From assembly GCA_039720395.1 (NCBI GenBank), contig CM077833.1:18847133-18911132 (forward strand): a stretch of DNA of 64,000 nt, given 5' to 3'. Under the pieces are notes generated by a model, which ran no database searches, was not told the origin of the DNA, and saw only the letters and a list, made by a program, of their open reading frames with translations. This document shows positions 46,272 to 58,900 of the stretch, piece after piece (position 1 is the first letter of the stretch; every line of letters starts with the position of its first letter). The position numbers were made by a program, and so were the translations under genes. The stretch comes from Liquidambar formosana (lineage: Eukaryota > Streptophyta > Magnoliopsida > Saxifragales > Altingiaceae).

Positions 46272-46445
46272 ACATGAAAATTGTCTATTTTTCTCAGTCT
46301 ATTTGTAATATGGCAAGAATCATACAAATTTATCTTGGTACCGTGTTTGTCTGTGTGTATTATGGCAAGATAATTGTCTATTTTTCTCAGTGTGTTTGTA
46401 ATATGGCAAGAGTCATACAAATTTGTTTGGTGCCGTGTTTGTATG
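46272..46445. repeat. Tandem duplication of about 93 bp
   Basis: AATTGTCTATTTTTCTCAGT through TGTAATATGGCAAGA to GTGTGTATTA occurs twice. Confidence 0.9.
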
Positions 46446-47729
46446 TGTGTATTAGCCTACTTACTATTTGAAGTGACCAACTTATCATTTCAAGTGACCT
46501 TATGGATATGGTACCCAATTTTTTGCTAGGGTACCATAGAATTAGCCTTTCTAATGCAATGAATTTATTGAATTTTCACCAAATCAGATCAGCACAAAAT
46601 GATGGTCATCATTTTTTATGTTCTCAGGTAACGTTTAGGGTGGGGACATATCAGCTTTGTTGACGGCAAGGTATTTTTTATTCTTTCCACTGATAATCAT
46701 ATTTTATTATATTATCTATTAAAATTTATGTATCTATATTTCATTGGTTTTATTTTTTCCTTCATTCTGATTAATTCACGATCATAGTTGTTTTGGGATT
46801 GACCTTATAAAAAAAATTTAGTTGTTTTGGGATTGTGAATTTTTTTTTTCTTAATATATAATATAGAGAATAGGTCATTGATGATAGAGATAGTTCAAAA
46901 TAGGTGCATTCAAGGTGATAAAGATGATGGAAAATGAATTGAGTGGAGGATACGGCGAAAGTTGACTGATACAAATCAAGGAATAGAATATAGGATTAAT
47001 TGGAAATGATATAGCTGCATTTATAGTTCTTTTAAAAGAGAAAGCAGTAGATTATTTAATTTGTATGTTGTTATGTGCAGATCCTTTTCTACATATAGAT
47101 GTTTGATTTTTTAGAAAGGCAATTTATAGTGGAAACAAGACTTCTGGTCTAGATTAGCAGTAGGTTAGTTCGCAAGACGTAACATATAGTTGAGTTATTT
47201 TTTGGAAAAATAAGAAATAAAATTTTCTAATGTGTTTTAGAAGGATTTCAAATTATATATGGTGATCTTTTTTGCCATCTTAGGTAACTATCTTCTTAGG
47301 TTAGAAGTGGTAACTATAGAGCTATTAGTATAAACATTATTCCATAGAAGAGATATATGAAGACTTTATTCTAAGAGATCATCTTAAACAATGATGTAAA
47401 ACTTTATTTTGCTCTTTATATACCTAAAGTACTTATTTTACATTCATAGTCTAATACACAACATTGTCTTTCAAAGTCCACATGTCACATCACGACTTGG
47501 CAAATAATATTAGGCACGTGCGTAGCACCTCTACCCTCCTAGTATATATATATATATATATATAGCCAATAATCCTCACATTAATTCCTTTCATCATTTT
47601 CATAAACCAAATGGCTGGTTATATTGTGCTAAGCTCTACCAATTTGCATGTACTGTAGAACACTAACCGGCGAATGGGAGTACTTGCACGCCTATCAAAA
47701 CGCAAAGAATCAATTAATTTAGTTTAGTG

Positions 47730-47965
47730 TTTTTTTTTTTTAATCATCGAAAAGATATATATTAATGAAGAGCAATACAACAATCCCTAAGCAGCGCCGA
47801 ACAACGAAAGGAGGGAAACAACAAATCAGCAGTTTTCAACATCAATGCAATTGTAATTTCAGCATCTAAGGAGGAGTGTCCAGCACTATCTAGCTTTTAT
47901 GCTCTAAGCCTAGGGGGAGAAACCCGAGAAGCCGATTGTTTCGTTGGACCAAGAAGGACAATAAT
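47730..47965 (-). mobile_element. Probable LINE 3'-UTR stub
   Basis: On the minus strand it ends ATATATCTTTTCGATGATTA plus an A-run, the same style of 3' end as the other LINEs. No coding part is left. Confidence 0.35.
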
Positions 47966-49177
47966 GGTAGGGGTTGTGCCGTGCCTTTAACAAAGAAAAT
48001 TTTACATGCTAATACACTTTATTTTGGTAAAAATATTGGAATTTAAATTTTGATCTAGTATTATATCCAATAATAAGGAAACAAAACATATGGGGCAAAT
48101 CGAAAGAATCACGCTTAGGCTTACGATGCAACATCTTCGTCAGATCGATTGTGCATCTACAGTCAGCTGATCACATATATTAAAAATGATATTACTATAT
48201 ATCATGTGAACATAAAAGTTAGGGTTAGGTTCGTCGCATAGCTAAAGAGGGTATATATATATATTACCATTATTTTTCTCCACATATAGTGATTTCAATT
48301 GGAAGCTAAGCTTGGCTTTTAGCTATATGCAGGCCAAAATGCCGGATACCTTGTTCCAAAACAAAAAAAGGGCACAAGGTGGTTGAGCTTTTAAATATAT
48401 AGGGATCAATCTCCATCATTACACAATGCTTTAGAGAAGCTCAAGACCTAATCATGGCCAAAGGCTAACCAATAAAACAAGCAATTATTGTTAGGTAGAA
48501 AGAGGTACCACCTCCCTGAGTAGTCACAGATTCTCTCCTCTTTACTCACTTTCCAATACCACCTTCCCATAATGGTACAATATACCATATTAGAAAAGGG
48601 CCAAAAGGGAAAGTAAATTGAAAGAAGGAGAAAAAAATTATCAAACTGGTACTCTAGATAATAGATTAAAGTTTGTGTAACAGCAAGTATATAACAGAGA
48701 GAACGAACAAAGAGAGGATAAAAGAAATGGTCTGTGTCGGTGGGAAAGTCATTCGTCTATTTCATCTGACGTGCACGTTTCAATATTTCATTGATATTGA
48801 CTTTCACCTCGTGTTTTTTGTGGTACAAATCCATTACAATAAATGGCTGGGTCATAAAATAAAATTTATTGGCAGCCATCGAGACAAATGGTAGTAGAAT
48901 ATATTTTTAAAAAATAAAACAAAAAAGAGCGTTTCATATAATTCCCAAATTGTTCTTATTTTTTCTTTAATGGCCCCATTTTAGGTAATGCATGAATTTT
49001 TACTTTCAAATGTTATATGATGGAGCCATTCAATTCTCAACATATGTAACTATTTGTATTTTAAAAAAATATTTAAAAAAATGGGTAAATTACAAGAAAC
49101 CCACTAACATTTAGGTCTTTTTTATGTAACCCCAGAAGAAAAAAAAACATTAATGCAATGTCCACCATAATTATTTG
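47966..49177. other. Intergenic sequence, nothing recognised
   Basis: AT-rich, with no frame of recognisable character and no clear repeat structure. Confidence 0.4.
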
Positions 49178-49380
49178 TTTTTTTTTTTTTTTTTGCTAAG
49201 CAACGAAGTGTCAGAATCCGACTAATCCCCTCTCTCCACGCGAGGCCACTGCCCCATGAGGTCATTTAACGTCCAGGCTAATAGTCTTAACTTGTGGTTA
49301 GCCAAGAGAAATTGATTAGTTTTAAATCCGAAATGTTTGAGTTTATAACTCATCCCTTTGTCGTCAAGCCAATTTGTAAT
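49178..49380 (-). mobile_element. SINE, same family as 61938-62150, inverted
   Basis: On the minus strand: an A-box region (GGCTTGACGACAAAGG), a decayed B-box, then CTATTAGCCTGGACGTTAAA and GGGGATTAGTCGGATTCTGA, ending TTCGTTGCTTAGC plus an A-tail (T-run 49178-49194). Each block has its counterpart in the 61.9-kb copy. Confidence 0.88.
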
Positions 49381-49499
49381 TAAACGAAGTAAAAGAGAAA
49401 AAAAAAAAAATTGCCATTTTGCAAGATCTAAAAACATGTTCTACTTTTAGTTGTAGAGTGAAAAACATGTGCAATGCCTCTACCGACAACGTGTTACAC

Positions 49500-49922
49500 A
49501 TGGCAAACAATGGGCTCATCCAACCCAATTTCTTCTCACTAAACCCAATATCTTCTTGGGCCAAAGCCGTAGAAACGAAGTTAGGTCAGCCCATTTCAGC
49601 GCGTGTTAAACACCCCTCATAAGAAGCGTGGGGTAATTTTGGAAAGCGTTGTCCCCAATCATAAACCGTGGACTGCTACACTGGGTCTGAACGTCTCCCT
49701 GTATAAAGTTTCTTTCAGCACAGGGAATTGACTCTTCTTCTCCGGTTCCATTTTTTCCGAAAGCACCCAAACAGATCACCGAATCGCAGGTTATATAATT
49801 TATTACCATAAATATATTTATTTATATATATAAATATAAAACTTGAGATTCAAGGCTTTTCCTTATGTAAATCTCGGGTGATTTACTTCCCTAATTTCCA
49901 TTTATTTATTTTTTTACTTCAG
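49500..49922 (+). promoter_or_regulatory. Promoter, 5' UTR and leader intron of the TRAF-finger gene
   Basis: Three site-II-type TGGGCY elements are visible: TGGGCT at 49511, TGGGCC at 49557 and the inverse AGCCCA at 49588. TATAAA is at 49702. A leader exon follows, with donor CGCAG|GTTATA at 49790 and acceptor TTTACTTCAG| at 49922, giving a 133-nt leader intron. TGGGCY clusters are typical of broadly expressed plant genes. The start site near 49735 is inferred. Confidence 0.6.
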
Positions 49923-49944
49923 AAACATATTGATCAAGAGCGAC

Positions 49945-49988
49945 ATGGCGATTGCATCGGTAGAAGCTACAAGCATCTGCAGTCACTG
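49945..49988 (+). CDS. TRAF-finger gene exon 1
   Basis: Encodes MAIASVEATSICSH and two bases of Cys15; donor CACTG|GTAATT. It splits the first zinc finger between its two cysteines. Confidence 0.85.
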
Positions 49989-52900
49989 GTAATTATATAT
50001 ATGCCTTTTAATTTCTCTCTCTCTCTCTCTCTCTCTGTACACATATATATATGTATGGATTTAATTTAATTAGGTTTTATAAAATCTATGCTTCAGGTGT
50101 GATCAAGATGGCTTTTTTTTTAATTTTTTATTTGGTTGTTGTTGTTGAAATCATTTGTTTTTTTCGCGCGCTATAGATTCTGTCTTAGCTTACTTTAGGT
50201 TATAACATAAGCAAAATTCATAACATACAAAGGGTTTTTTTTTCCCCCTAGTAAATTATTTCAATTTTATCACAGTTTGTGTGAACCCATGATTTACTAT
50301 TTCTGTTCTGTCCCTCGCGCAACAAAAGCCTGACCAAACCAGCTTGGTGAATTATGTATGATTTTATAATATATATTCTATGTAGAGCCAATGACTCATG
50401 TCTCCCCCTAAGTCATGGGTTTCGTTTCATTCTTGCAATTGCAGCCTGTGCTAATTTTTGAGTTACCCTTGTCTTCCTCTGTAGATGTTGTGTTTAGGGA
50501 TCTATCCTTTTAGATAATAGGTCCCCAGCCTTCTGTAATGGTCTAATGTAGAGGGTTGCATGAGGTTGACTCTTGACCCAGTCAAATACACTCGATTTAA
50601 CTCACTAAAGCCTTAAAATCTTTCTTATCTTGAATAATTATCTCTTATCTGTTGCAAAAACTTGCAAGTCATTAACTCACCATTTCCAAATATGTGTTTC
50701 CCCATCATTGAAAATACCCGAGAAACACTAAATTTCTAAGAATTTTATTTTGAAAATTTTGAGGCAGGGGTACGCAATGCTTTCATGGCATTCTAGTAAA
50801 ACACAAAAAGTGCTGTGGGTTTCTCGAGTTCAACTTAGTGTGCAACCTGATGATACGTTTACTTGGGGCAAATGGTTAGGACCCTGAATTGGGTGTGTTT
50901 TGATCTGAATTGTATTTCTTCTGCGGCCCAGTTATATAAGGGGTCTTTGGGGCTTTCATTCCTCATATTGAGAAGACCTAGTTGAGAGAGAGCATTTAGG
51001 TGTATTTGGGGCCTAGGGTTTTGAGATACAAGTAACTTGTAATCTTCATTTTCTATAGTGAAATTTCTCGCCATCTTTGCTTGTGGATGTAGACCATAAG
51101 TTGAATTACGTAAATCCTTATGTGCTTGTGGTTGTTTTCTTTTTGTTTCTTACTAATTTTTTATGTGCCTTGATACCTAAATCATGGTATACTACAAGAA
51201 ACTAGTATATCAGAGCTTCATTGTTTCGAGTCGGGATTGTGCTATGGTATGGTGGCAAAGTTCTAGGTAGAGAAATTCAATGGGAGAAACAACTTTAGCC
51301 TATGGCATGTAAAAATGTGTGCTTTGTTCGTTCAACAGAGATTGCTTAAAGCATGCTTAAAGTACTGAAGGGTATAGATGCTCTATTTGCAACAATGTCG
51401 GATGAAGACAAGGAATATCTATTGGAAAGAGTGGTATTCTGTTGTGCTTGAGTGATCAGGTGTTGCAAGAAGCTGTGGAAGAAACCCTGACTGCTGGGTT
51501 GTGGCTTTAGCTGGAGAGCCTACATGGCCAAATCTCTCCTGAACCGTTTGTGTTTGAAGAATGTGTTGTTTACCTTTTAGATGTAAGAAGGTACATTGAT
51601 TATAGATAAATTAGATGGATTTAATAAAGAAGTTTAGATCTGAGAAATATTGATGTTAAATTTGATTATAGGGAACACAAGCCATAATTCTGATGTGTTC
51701 TTTACCACCTTTGTATGAGTATTTTGTTGATACCATGATGTATGATGTATGAGCATTTTGATTTTTGGTTGCAAGAGGAAGAATAGAGCAGAAGAGTTCA
51801 AATAGTAGAGGTCAATCCAGATCAAAAATCAAAATCTAGAAAAACCAAATGTTTTCAAAGTCACAAGGAACGACATATTAGGAAAGACTATTCAGATCAT
51901 AAAGGGAATAGAAAGGAGAAAGCCTCTCTAATTCTGGCAGTGTAGCTAGTGTTGCAGAAGAAAGCTCTGATGGTGCAGATGTTGTCTTATGTACTGTTAG
52001 TAACTCGGGTGATGAGTAGATTATTGTTTTGTGTTGCTGCTATCATATGTGTCCTAATAAGGATTGGTTTAGGTTAGGACCTATCAATTATTAGATGGGT
52101 GGTAAGATCCTAATGGGAGCTGGAAAGGTATTAAGGCCATTTGGAGGATGGTTCCTCATGCTGTATTGTGGTGCATTTGGAAAGAACGAAATTTGAGAAC
52201 TTTTGAAGGAGCAAAATCATCTATTGTGGAGCTCAAATCTCTTTTGGTTAAACTCCTTTATTGGTGGTATTGTAGTTACAAGAGTGGTTGTAAATTTTCT
52301 TTCCTTATTTTTGTCGACTCCTTTGTTTGTAAGTTTGATGGGGGTTGAGATTTTTTGGAAGCTCCTCTTTTTACATGGAGCTTAGGTTTTTTTCCCCTTG
52401 TATATGTCTTATGTACGAGGGTTTGCCCTTTTTTAATACATATCTTTACCTTATCAAAAAATATATCCTAATGGGGAATCATGCAATGTGTAAGGTTGTT
52501 GGGATAATACCATTCAAATCTATTCTATTGTGCTATAACACTATAGGAGCTATTAGAGTCCTTACTAAAGTCCAAGTGCATTGGGAAGAAATCCAAAATG
52601 TTGAGGGATCGATAGGCGCAATTTGAATTAAGATGTATGATGTTACTTTAAGGACTTTGACTGATGTTAAGCATGTTTTAGAGATAAGGAAAAACTTGAT
52701 TTCTTAACTCCAATGGCTATAGTTACAAATTTGGGAGGTAGAGTTGTGAGGTTTTCAAAGGGTGGTTTTGTTGTGTTGAAGGGACAAAAGCAAAATAGGC
52801 TTTATTTGCTTCAAGGTAGGCAGGTAGCACAGTTTCAGGTGCTGCTACCTGTGTCATCATCACATTTAGTTTCAAACACTACCAGATTATGGCACATGTG

Positions 52901-55900
52901 GGTGGGGGCATATTAGTGAAAGGGAATTAGCTGACTTGAGCGAACAAGGCTTATTGTGTGGCCAAAGAATAGGAATGGTGGATTTCTAAGAGCATTGTGT
53001 GTTTGGTAAGCGGTGCAGGGTGAAGTTTCATGCAGGTGTTCATTAGACTGAAGGTACTTTGGATTATGTCCATTTTAATCATTGGGGGCCTTCTCGTGTT
53101 CTTTCCCTAGGTGGTGGTCAGCATCTGTTGACATTTATTGATGATTATTCTTTGATGGTCTAGGTATATATTTTGAAGCACAATAATGATGTCTTTGTGG
53201 AATTCAAGCAACGGAAGGCAATGATTTAGAAGTAGACAAATTAACAGATCAAGTGCTTGAGAACTGACAATGACATAGAATTTTGTGAAGGTGCTTATAA
53301 TCTTTTCTTCAAGAATGAAGGAATTGTGAGATAACGCACAATTAGAAGAACACCACTACAAATTGGAGAGGGCATGGTGTATGTTCTCTAATGCTGAGTT
53401 ATCCAAGGATTTCCTGGCTGAAGTTCTTAACAAGGCTTGTTATATTGTTAACAAGTCTCCTTTGACTACTATCGAGTGTAAGACTCTTGAAGAGGTATGG
53501 TCTAAGTCTCTTGATTTGAGACTGTTTAGAAGTCATTCTTATGCTCATGTGAATGATGTTGAATCGGAGCTGTGGGCAAAGATGGGGTGAAGGGTTATAG
53601 GTTATGGTGTATATATTCAAATTCATCCACATGTGTTATTAGCATAGATGTGAGTTGGTGTACAAATTTAAATTCATCTACATGTATTATTAGCATAGAT
53701 GTGACTTTTGATGAGTCTGCTATGCTTAAACTTAGAAAGGAGTGCCTTGATGTTGGAACAAATTGAGTGGAGCTTGAAGTCAAAGCTTGAGAAAATTTGC
53801 AAGAAGGTATCCTACAGTAGGATGAGGAAGAAGTGCAAGATTTTGTTGAGTAGAATTTAACACTATACAATCTTGCTAGGGATAGACAAAGGAAGCAGAT
53901 TTGACCATCTCAAAGATATGGTTATGTAGATCTTGTTGCGTAGGCACTTGGTGTGGAAGAGAGTGTTGAAATTCAGGAACCAAGTACTTATGAGGAGGTC
54001 ATAGCTAGTAGAAAATCAGCACAGTTACTGTAGTCATAACTCATAAGTTTGGAGATTGAATCACTTCACAAGATGCAGACTTGGGAGCTAGTGAAACCTC
54101 CTTAGGGCCAAAATATAATGGGTTGCAAACGGGTCTTCAAAAGGAACTCACTCCAGGGAAGGAATTCCAGGGGTGGAAATTCTAGGTTCAAAGCACGTTT
54201 GGTGTGAAAGGGCTATACGCAAAAGAAGGGTGTTGGCTTCAATGAAGTATTTTCTCCTAGTGTGAAGTATAGCTCAATCTGTGTGCTACTTCCTAGGGTT
54301 TCTTTATTTGACTCAGAGATTGAGTAACTTGATGTCTAGATAGCTTTTTCGCAAGATGAGTTAGAGGAACGGATTTATATGCATCAGCTTGAGGGGGTTG
54401 TTCTTCAGGGAAAAGAGTATCGTGTTTGTTTGTTGAAGAAATATAAATATGGTCTGATACAATCTTCTAGACAGTGATACAAGTGGTTTGACACTGTTAT
54501 GGTTGGGAATGGTTATTATATGAGGGAGTTTGATAGTAGTTTCTTCGATTTTTTGTGGTGACTGCGGATATCACTAGCATCTCAGTTTTTTGGATCGATA
54601 AATCTTTGTCTTTTTAATAAATTTGATCTAGATTTCCAGTTGGGGAGATGTAGGAGTAGTAACAAGAGTGCTTTAGTAGTTTGGAAGATGATCCCTCATG
54701 CTATTTTTTGGACCATTTGGCGGGAGAGGAACAAGAGAACCTTTGAGAATATCGAGTCTTCTGTTGAGCATTTAAAGGATAATTGTATAGGCTTTCTTTT
54801 TTGTTGGAGTTGTTAGGATCTTTTAGCTGATCAATCGACTTACCATAGTTTTAAGAAATCCTTAACGTTATAGGATGTTGGGGACTTTTGGGGTATACTT
54901 TGTCTATGTGCTTTGGCCCTTCTTTTTGTGAATAAAATTACTTTTTATCAAAAAAAAAAAAAAAAAAAAAAAAGGAAAAAGAAAAGGGATTTCAAGTGAG
55001 TTGTATAGTGCATGCACCTCTATTTTATTTATTTATTTATTCCTTCTATGTGTTTATTTAAACCCTGTGATCTCTCTCTCTCCCCCTGTGCTGCTGCTGT
55101 GCATTTTATAAATTTTTGTTTCTGCCGATCATTAATGGGTTCTTATGTTTTCAGTGACAGAGCTATTCCTCCTTCAAATATTGATTTGCATTATGCTCAT
55201 TGCTCCCGGAATCTAGAAAGATGTAAAGTTTGTGGTGACATGATTCCAAAAAGACATGCTGAGGAACATTTCTTAAACACCCATGCTCCGGTACGCGAGT
55301 TTATCTCATAAGCCTTTTTCACCTGGTGAAAATCTAAGTTTTTTTTTTTTTTTTGGTCATATGATTCACTGCCAGTTCTGTCTAGATGAAGGGTTCTAAG
55401 TTTTTTAGGGTTTGGGGGGGGGGGGGGGGGATGGTTCTCAAATTACATTGGCAAAATATTTTTCTGGAACGAACTGGGTTGTTGGTGTTAGTTCCTGTAT
55501 GAAAATTTGACTTATTTTTTCTGTCAATTTTCCCTCTATATGTGTGTGCTTATGTGAGAGAGAGAGAGAGAGAGAATTATGCCCTACAAGACATAGGAGT
55601 TATTTAGTGTAGTTTCATTGATAATTGTCATTTTTAACCACGAGGGCTGTTTCTTCTCTAAAAGAGAGATCATTTATCCTTTGGTTGTTGGATGTTTCAG
55701 ATTTGAATTTTTGCTTTAGCTCTTATGAACCATTTGCATTTGTGGAATTGTTGGAGCAAGAACACTTGATGGAGGTTTTTGTAGATTGGAAAACCCTAAC
55801 AGCATCTTAGTGTTTAGCAAAAACAGATTATGTGAAGGTGTTCTTGAGTTGAGCTGTGTTGAGTTATAAAATATGTTTGTATATAATTGCTACTTTATTG

Positions 55901-58900
55901 ACTGATTTGTATTAGAGCAGGTGGCCTGTTCATTGTGTAGTGAGACAATGGAACGTGAAATTTTAGCCGTCCATAAAGGTGAAAATTGCCCCCAAAGGAT
56001 TGTCACATGTGAGTTCTGCGAGTTCCCGTTGCCTGCAATCGACCTAATTGAGCATCAGGTAGTAACTAGCAATAATTTTGACATTGAAAGATAACATCTA
56101 GTGGTATACTTTGGCATGAATTGGTGGTTATATGTGTTGCTTTCTAATTTTGTAGGAAGTTTGTGGGAACCGCACAGAACTTTGTCATCTGTGTAATAGG
56201 TATATTAGACTGCGTGAAAGAATTAACCATGAAACCAGGTGCACTGGTGTCTCAGATAACACTGTGGGAACTTCCAGGTAAATTTATTATCATTTGTCTT
56301 TGTAATTCTTCAGTAAATGCATTATATACTCTTTTCTCAAATACATAATGAATTTCCTTGCAAGTGTATCCACTTTTTTGATAAAGGTAATTTATTGACA
56401 AAAGAAGGGCAGAGGTCCATGTACAAAAGTATACCAATAGTATACCAGTGCAACAACAAAAGAAAAATCCAGTTAAACAAAAGAAAAGCTATAGAGGCAG
56501 GGAATCAAAAAAGCTTTGGAAGTTCGTCCGGTCTTCTAAAAACTCTGGATTACTCCAACAAAAAAGAAGCCCTATACAAGTGCTCTTTAAAAACTGAAAA
56601 GAGGACTGAAGCTGTTCAAAAGTCCTATTGTTTCTTTCCTGCCGAATAGACCAAAAAATAGCATGAGGAACTAATCTCCAAACATCCCGACCCCTTTTGT
56701 TTCTGCTCCTACATCTCCATGACTCCAAAAGATGTCGAACAGTGGGAGGCATCACCCAAAGAACCCCAAATAAGGCCAGGCAGCATGACCAAAGATCGAA
56801 AGCCACCTTGCAGTGCAGAAAAAGATGATCGATGGATTCAAGCTCTGCTTTGCATATAACAAACCAATTGGACAGAGAGAAGCCTTTTAATTGGAGATTA
56901 TCCAAAGTCAGACATTTCCCCCAAGCAGCAGTCCAACTGAGGAAAGCAACTCGAGGAGGGACAGTGGGAATCCAAATCTGGGCAGGTAGAAAGGAAATAC
57001 ATGAAGGGGTAGTCAAGCTCCTGTACAACGACTTTATTGAGAACTTCCCACTGGAGTTCCTATCCCAAAAAATGGCATCCTCAGATCCCCTATACAGCTT
57101 GGTGTCATACAGCTGAGCAAAGAAGATCTCAACTACCTCTAACTCCCAATCATTTAGATTTCTAATGAAGTTGACATTCCAAAAAGGGGTGTCTTCAAAC
57201 CAGACCAAGTAATCGGCTACCCATCCCCTTATTTACTGCTAAATTGTAAATAAAAGGAAAAGAATCCAGCAAAGTATGGTTCCCACACCATCTATCCGTC
57301 CAAAACTTGACTTTATCTCCATTACCCACTTTAAATTTTACCTTCCTAGCAAAGTCAATAAACTTAGACATTATAGCTTTCCAGATCCCTACTCCATGTG
57401 GCCTAGAAGAAGACTTAGGTCACCAATCTCCATCCTCCTGACCAAATTTCCAAATTATAACATTACACCAGAGAGCTTCCTTATCACTAGCAAATTTCCA
57501 TAACCACTTCCCAAGAAGTGCCTAGTTCATTTGCCTCAGGTTTCTAACCCCCAACCCTCCATCTGCTTTAGGAGAACAGATGATGTCCCACTTAACTAGG
57601 TAGAGCTTTCTTCCCCCCCCTCCAACAAAAAAAACCTTTCCAGAGGAAATCTCTCTGTAGTTTCTCTAGTCTTTTGGCAACTGAGGCTGGAATTACAAAG
57701 AGAGACGGTGGGCAAACTTGCTAAAATGCTTCGAATTAAGGTTAACTTGGCTCCCTTAGATAAGTCTTTTTTCCAGCCAGTGAGCCTCTTCTCAAAACGT
57801 TCCACTATTGGATCCTACATTGCCTTAAACTTAAAAGGGGCCAAGGGAAGGCCTAAATATGAGGTTGGGAGGGAACCCACTTTACACCCCAGGTTGACTG
57901 CTAGCACATCCGTTTCCACTCCCTCACCAATGCCAATCAACTCGCTCTTAGCTAGGTTTCTTCTCAGGCCAGATACAGCTTCAAAACATAATAGAATGCA
58001 CCTTAAGGAGCGGAGTTGGACCCTCTCTGCCTTACAGAAAACAATAGTATCATTTGCATAAAGTAGATGAGAGATACTACCAGAGCTACTAGCCCCTCCT
58101 GCCATCAAGAAACCTTGGATAAAATTTGCCCCAGTTGCCCTGATTATGAGTTTTCTCAAAGCCTCCATAACTAAAATAAGTAGGTAGGGTGAAAGTGGGT
58201 CGCCTTGCCTAAGACCTCTGGAGCTCCTGAAGAAACCATGGGGGTTTCCATTAATAAGAATCGAAAAGGATGTAGAAGAAATGCACATCTGAATCCACTT
58301 CCTCCATTTTTCACCAAAACCCATTCTAGTGAGAAGATATAAAAGAAAATCCCAGCTAACATGATCAAGGCCTTCTCTAAGTCAAGCTTGCAAATGAGTC
58401 CCGCTTCCCCACTCTTCAATCTAGCATCCACTTTCATTTGCAATAAGAGTTGCATCTAGGATTTGCCTACCTGCCACACAAGCATATTGATGGGGTCCAA
58501 TCAATTTACCCACAATTGATTTGAGCCTACTAGCAAGAACCTTAGCTAGGATTTTATACACACTACCCAACAAACTGATCGGACGGAAGTCTTTTACATC
58601 TAAGGTGTTGCCTTTTTTTGGTACCGGTGCAATGAATGTAGCATTGAAACTCCTCTCAAATGTTCCTTCATCATAGAACTGATCAAGCATTCTCATTAGG
58701 TCTCCTTTAACCACTTTCCAACATTTGTGGAAAAAGGCCAAGGTGAATCCATCTAGACCCGAGGCCTTATCTCCATTAAGACTATGTACTGCTGCCAAAA
58801 CCTCCTCTCCCTCCCATTTCATTTCTAGTCTTTCTGCCACACTTCTTCTAAAGCTGTAAAAGGCAAACCGTCTAGCGTGGGGCGACGGCCAACATCTTCC

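Larger units (their letters stand above)
45125..47542 (+). mobile_element. Helitron-like element, 2.4 kb
   Basis: The start A|TCTAACACCTTAATAAAAGA and the end CCTCCTAG|T fit Helitron termini. A short hairpin GTGC-GTA-GCAC lies 14 nt before the end. No Rep/helicase is encoded, so it is non-autonomous. The interior is built of repeats: five hairpin units (45268-45628), a duplicated block of about 300 bp (45670-45970 and 45975-46270), and a duplicated block of about 93 bp (46272-46445). Confidence 0.7.

Noticed and set aside
45777..46275. Two similar minus-strand frames (about 70 and 61 codons) suggesting a gene pair
   Set aside because: They are the two halves of a non-coding tandem duplication inside the Helitron-like element.
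56163..56348. 61-codon frame over the TRAF-finger exon 4
   Set aside because: Wrong frame; the zinc-finger frame gives CHLCNRYIRLRERINHETRC with matching splice sites.
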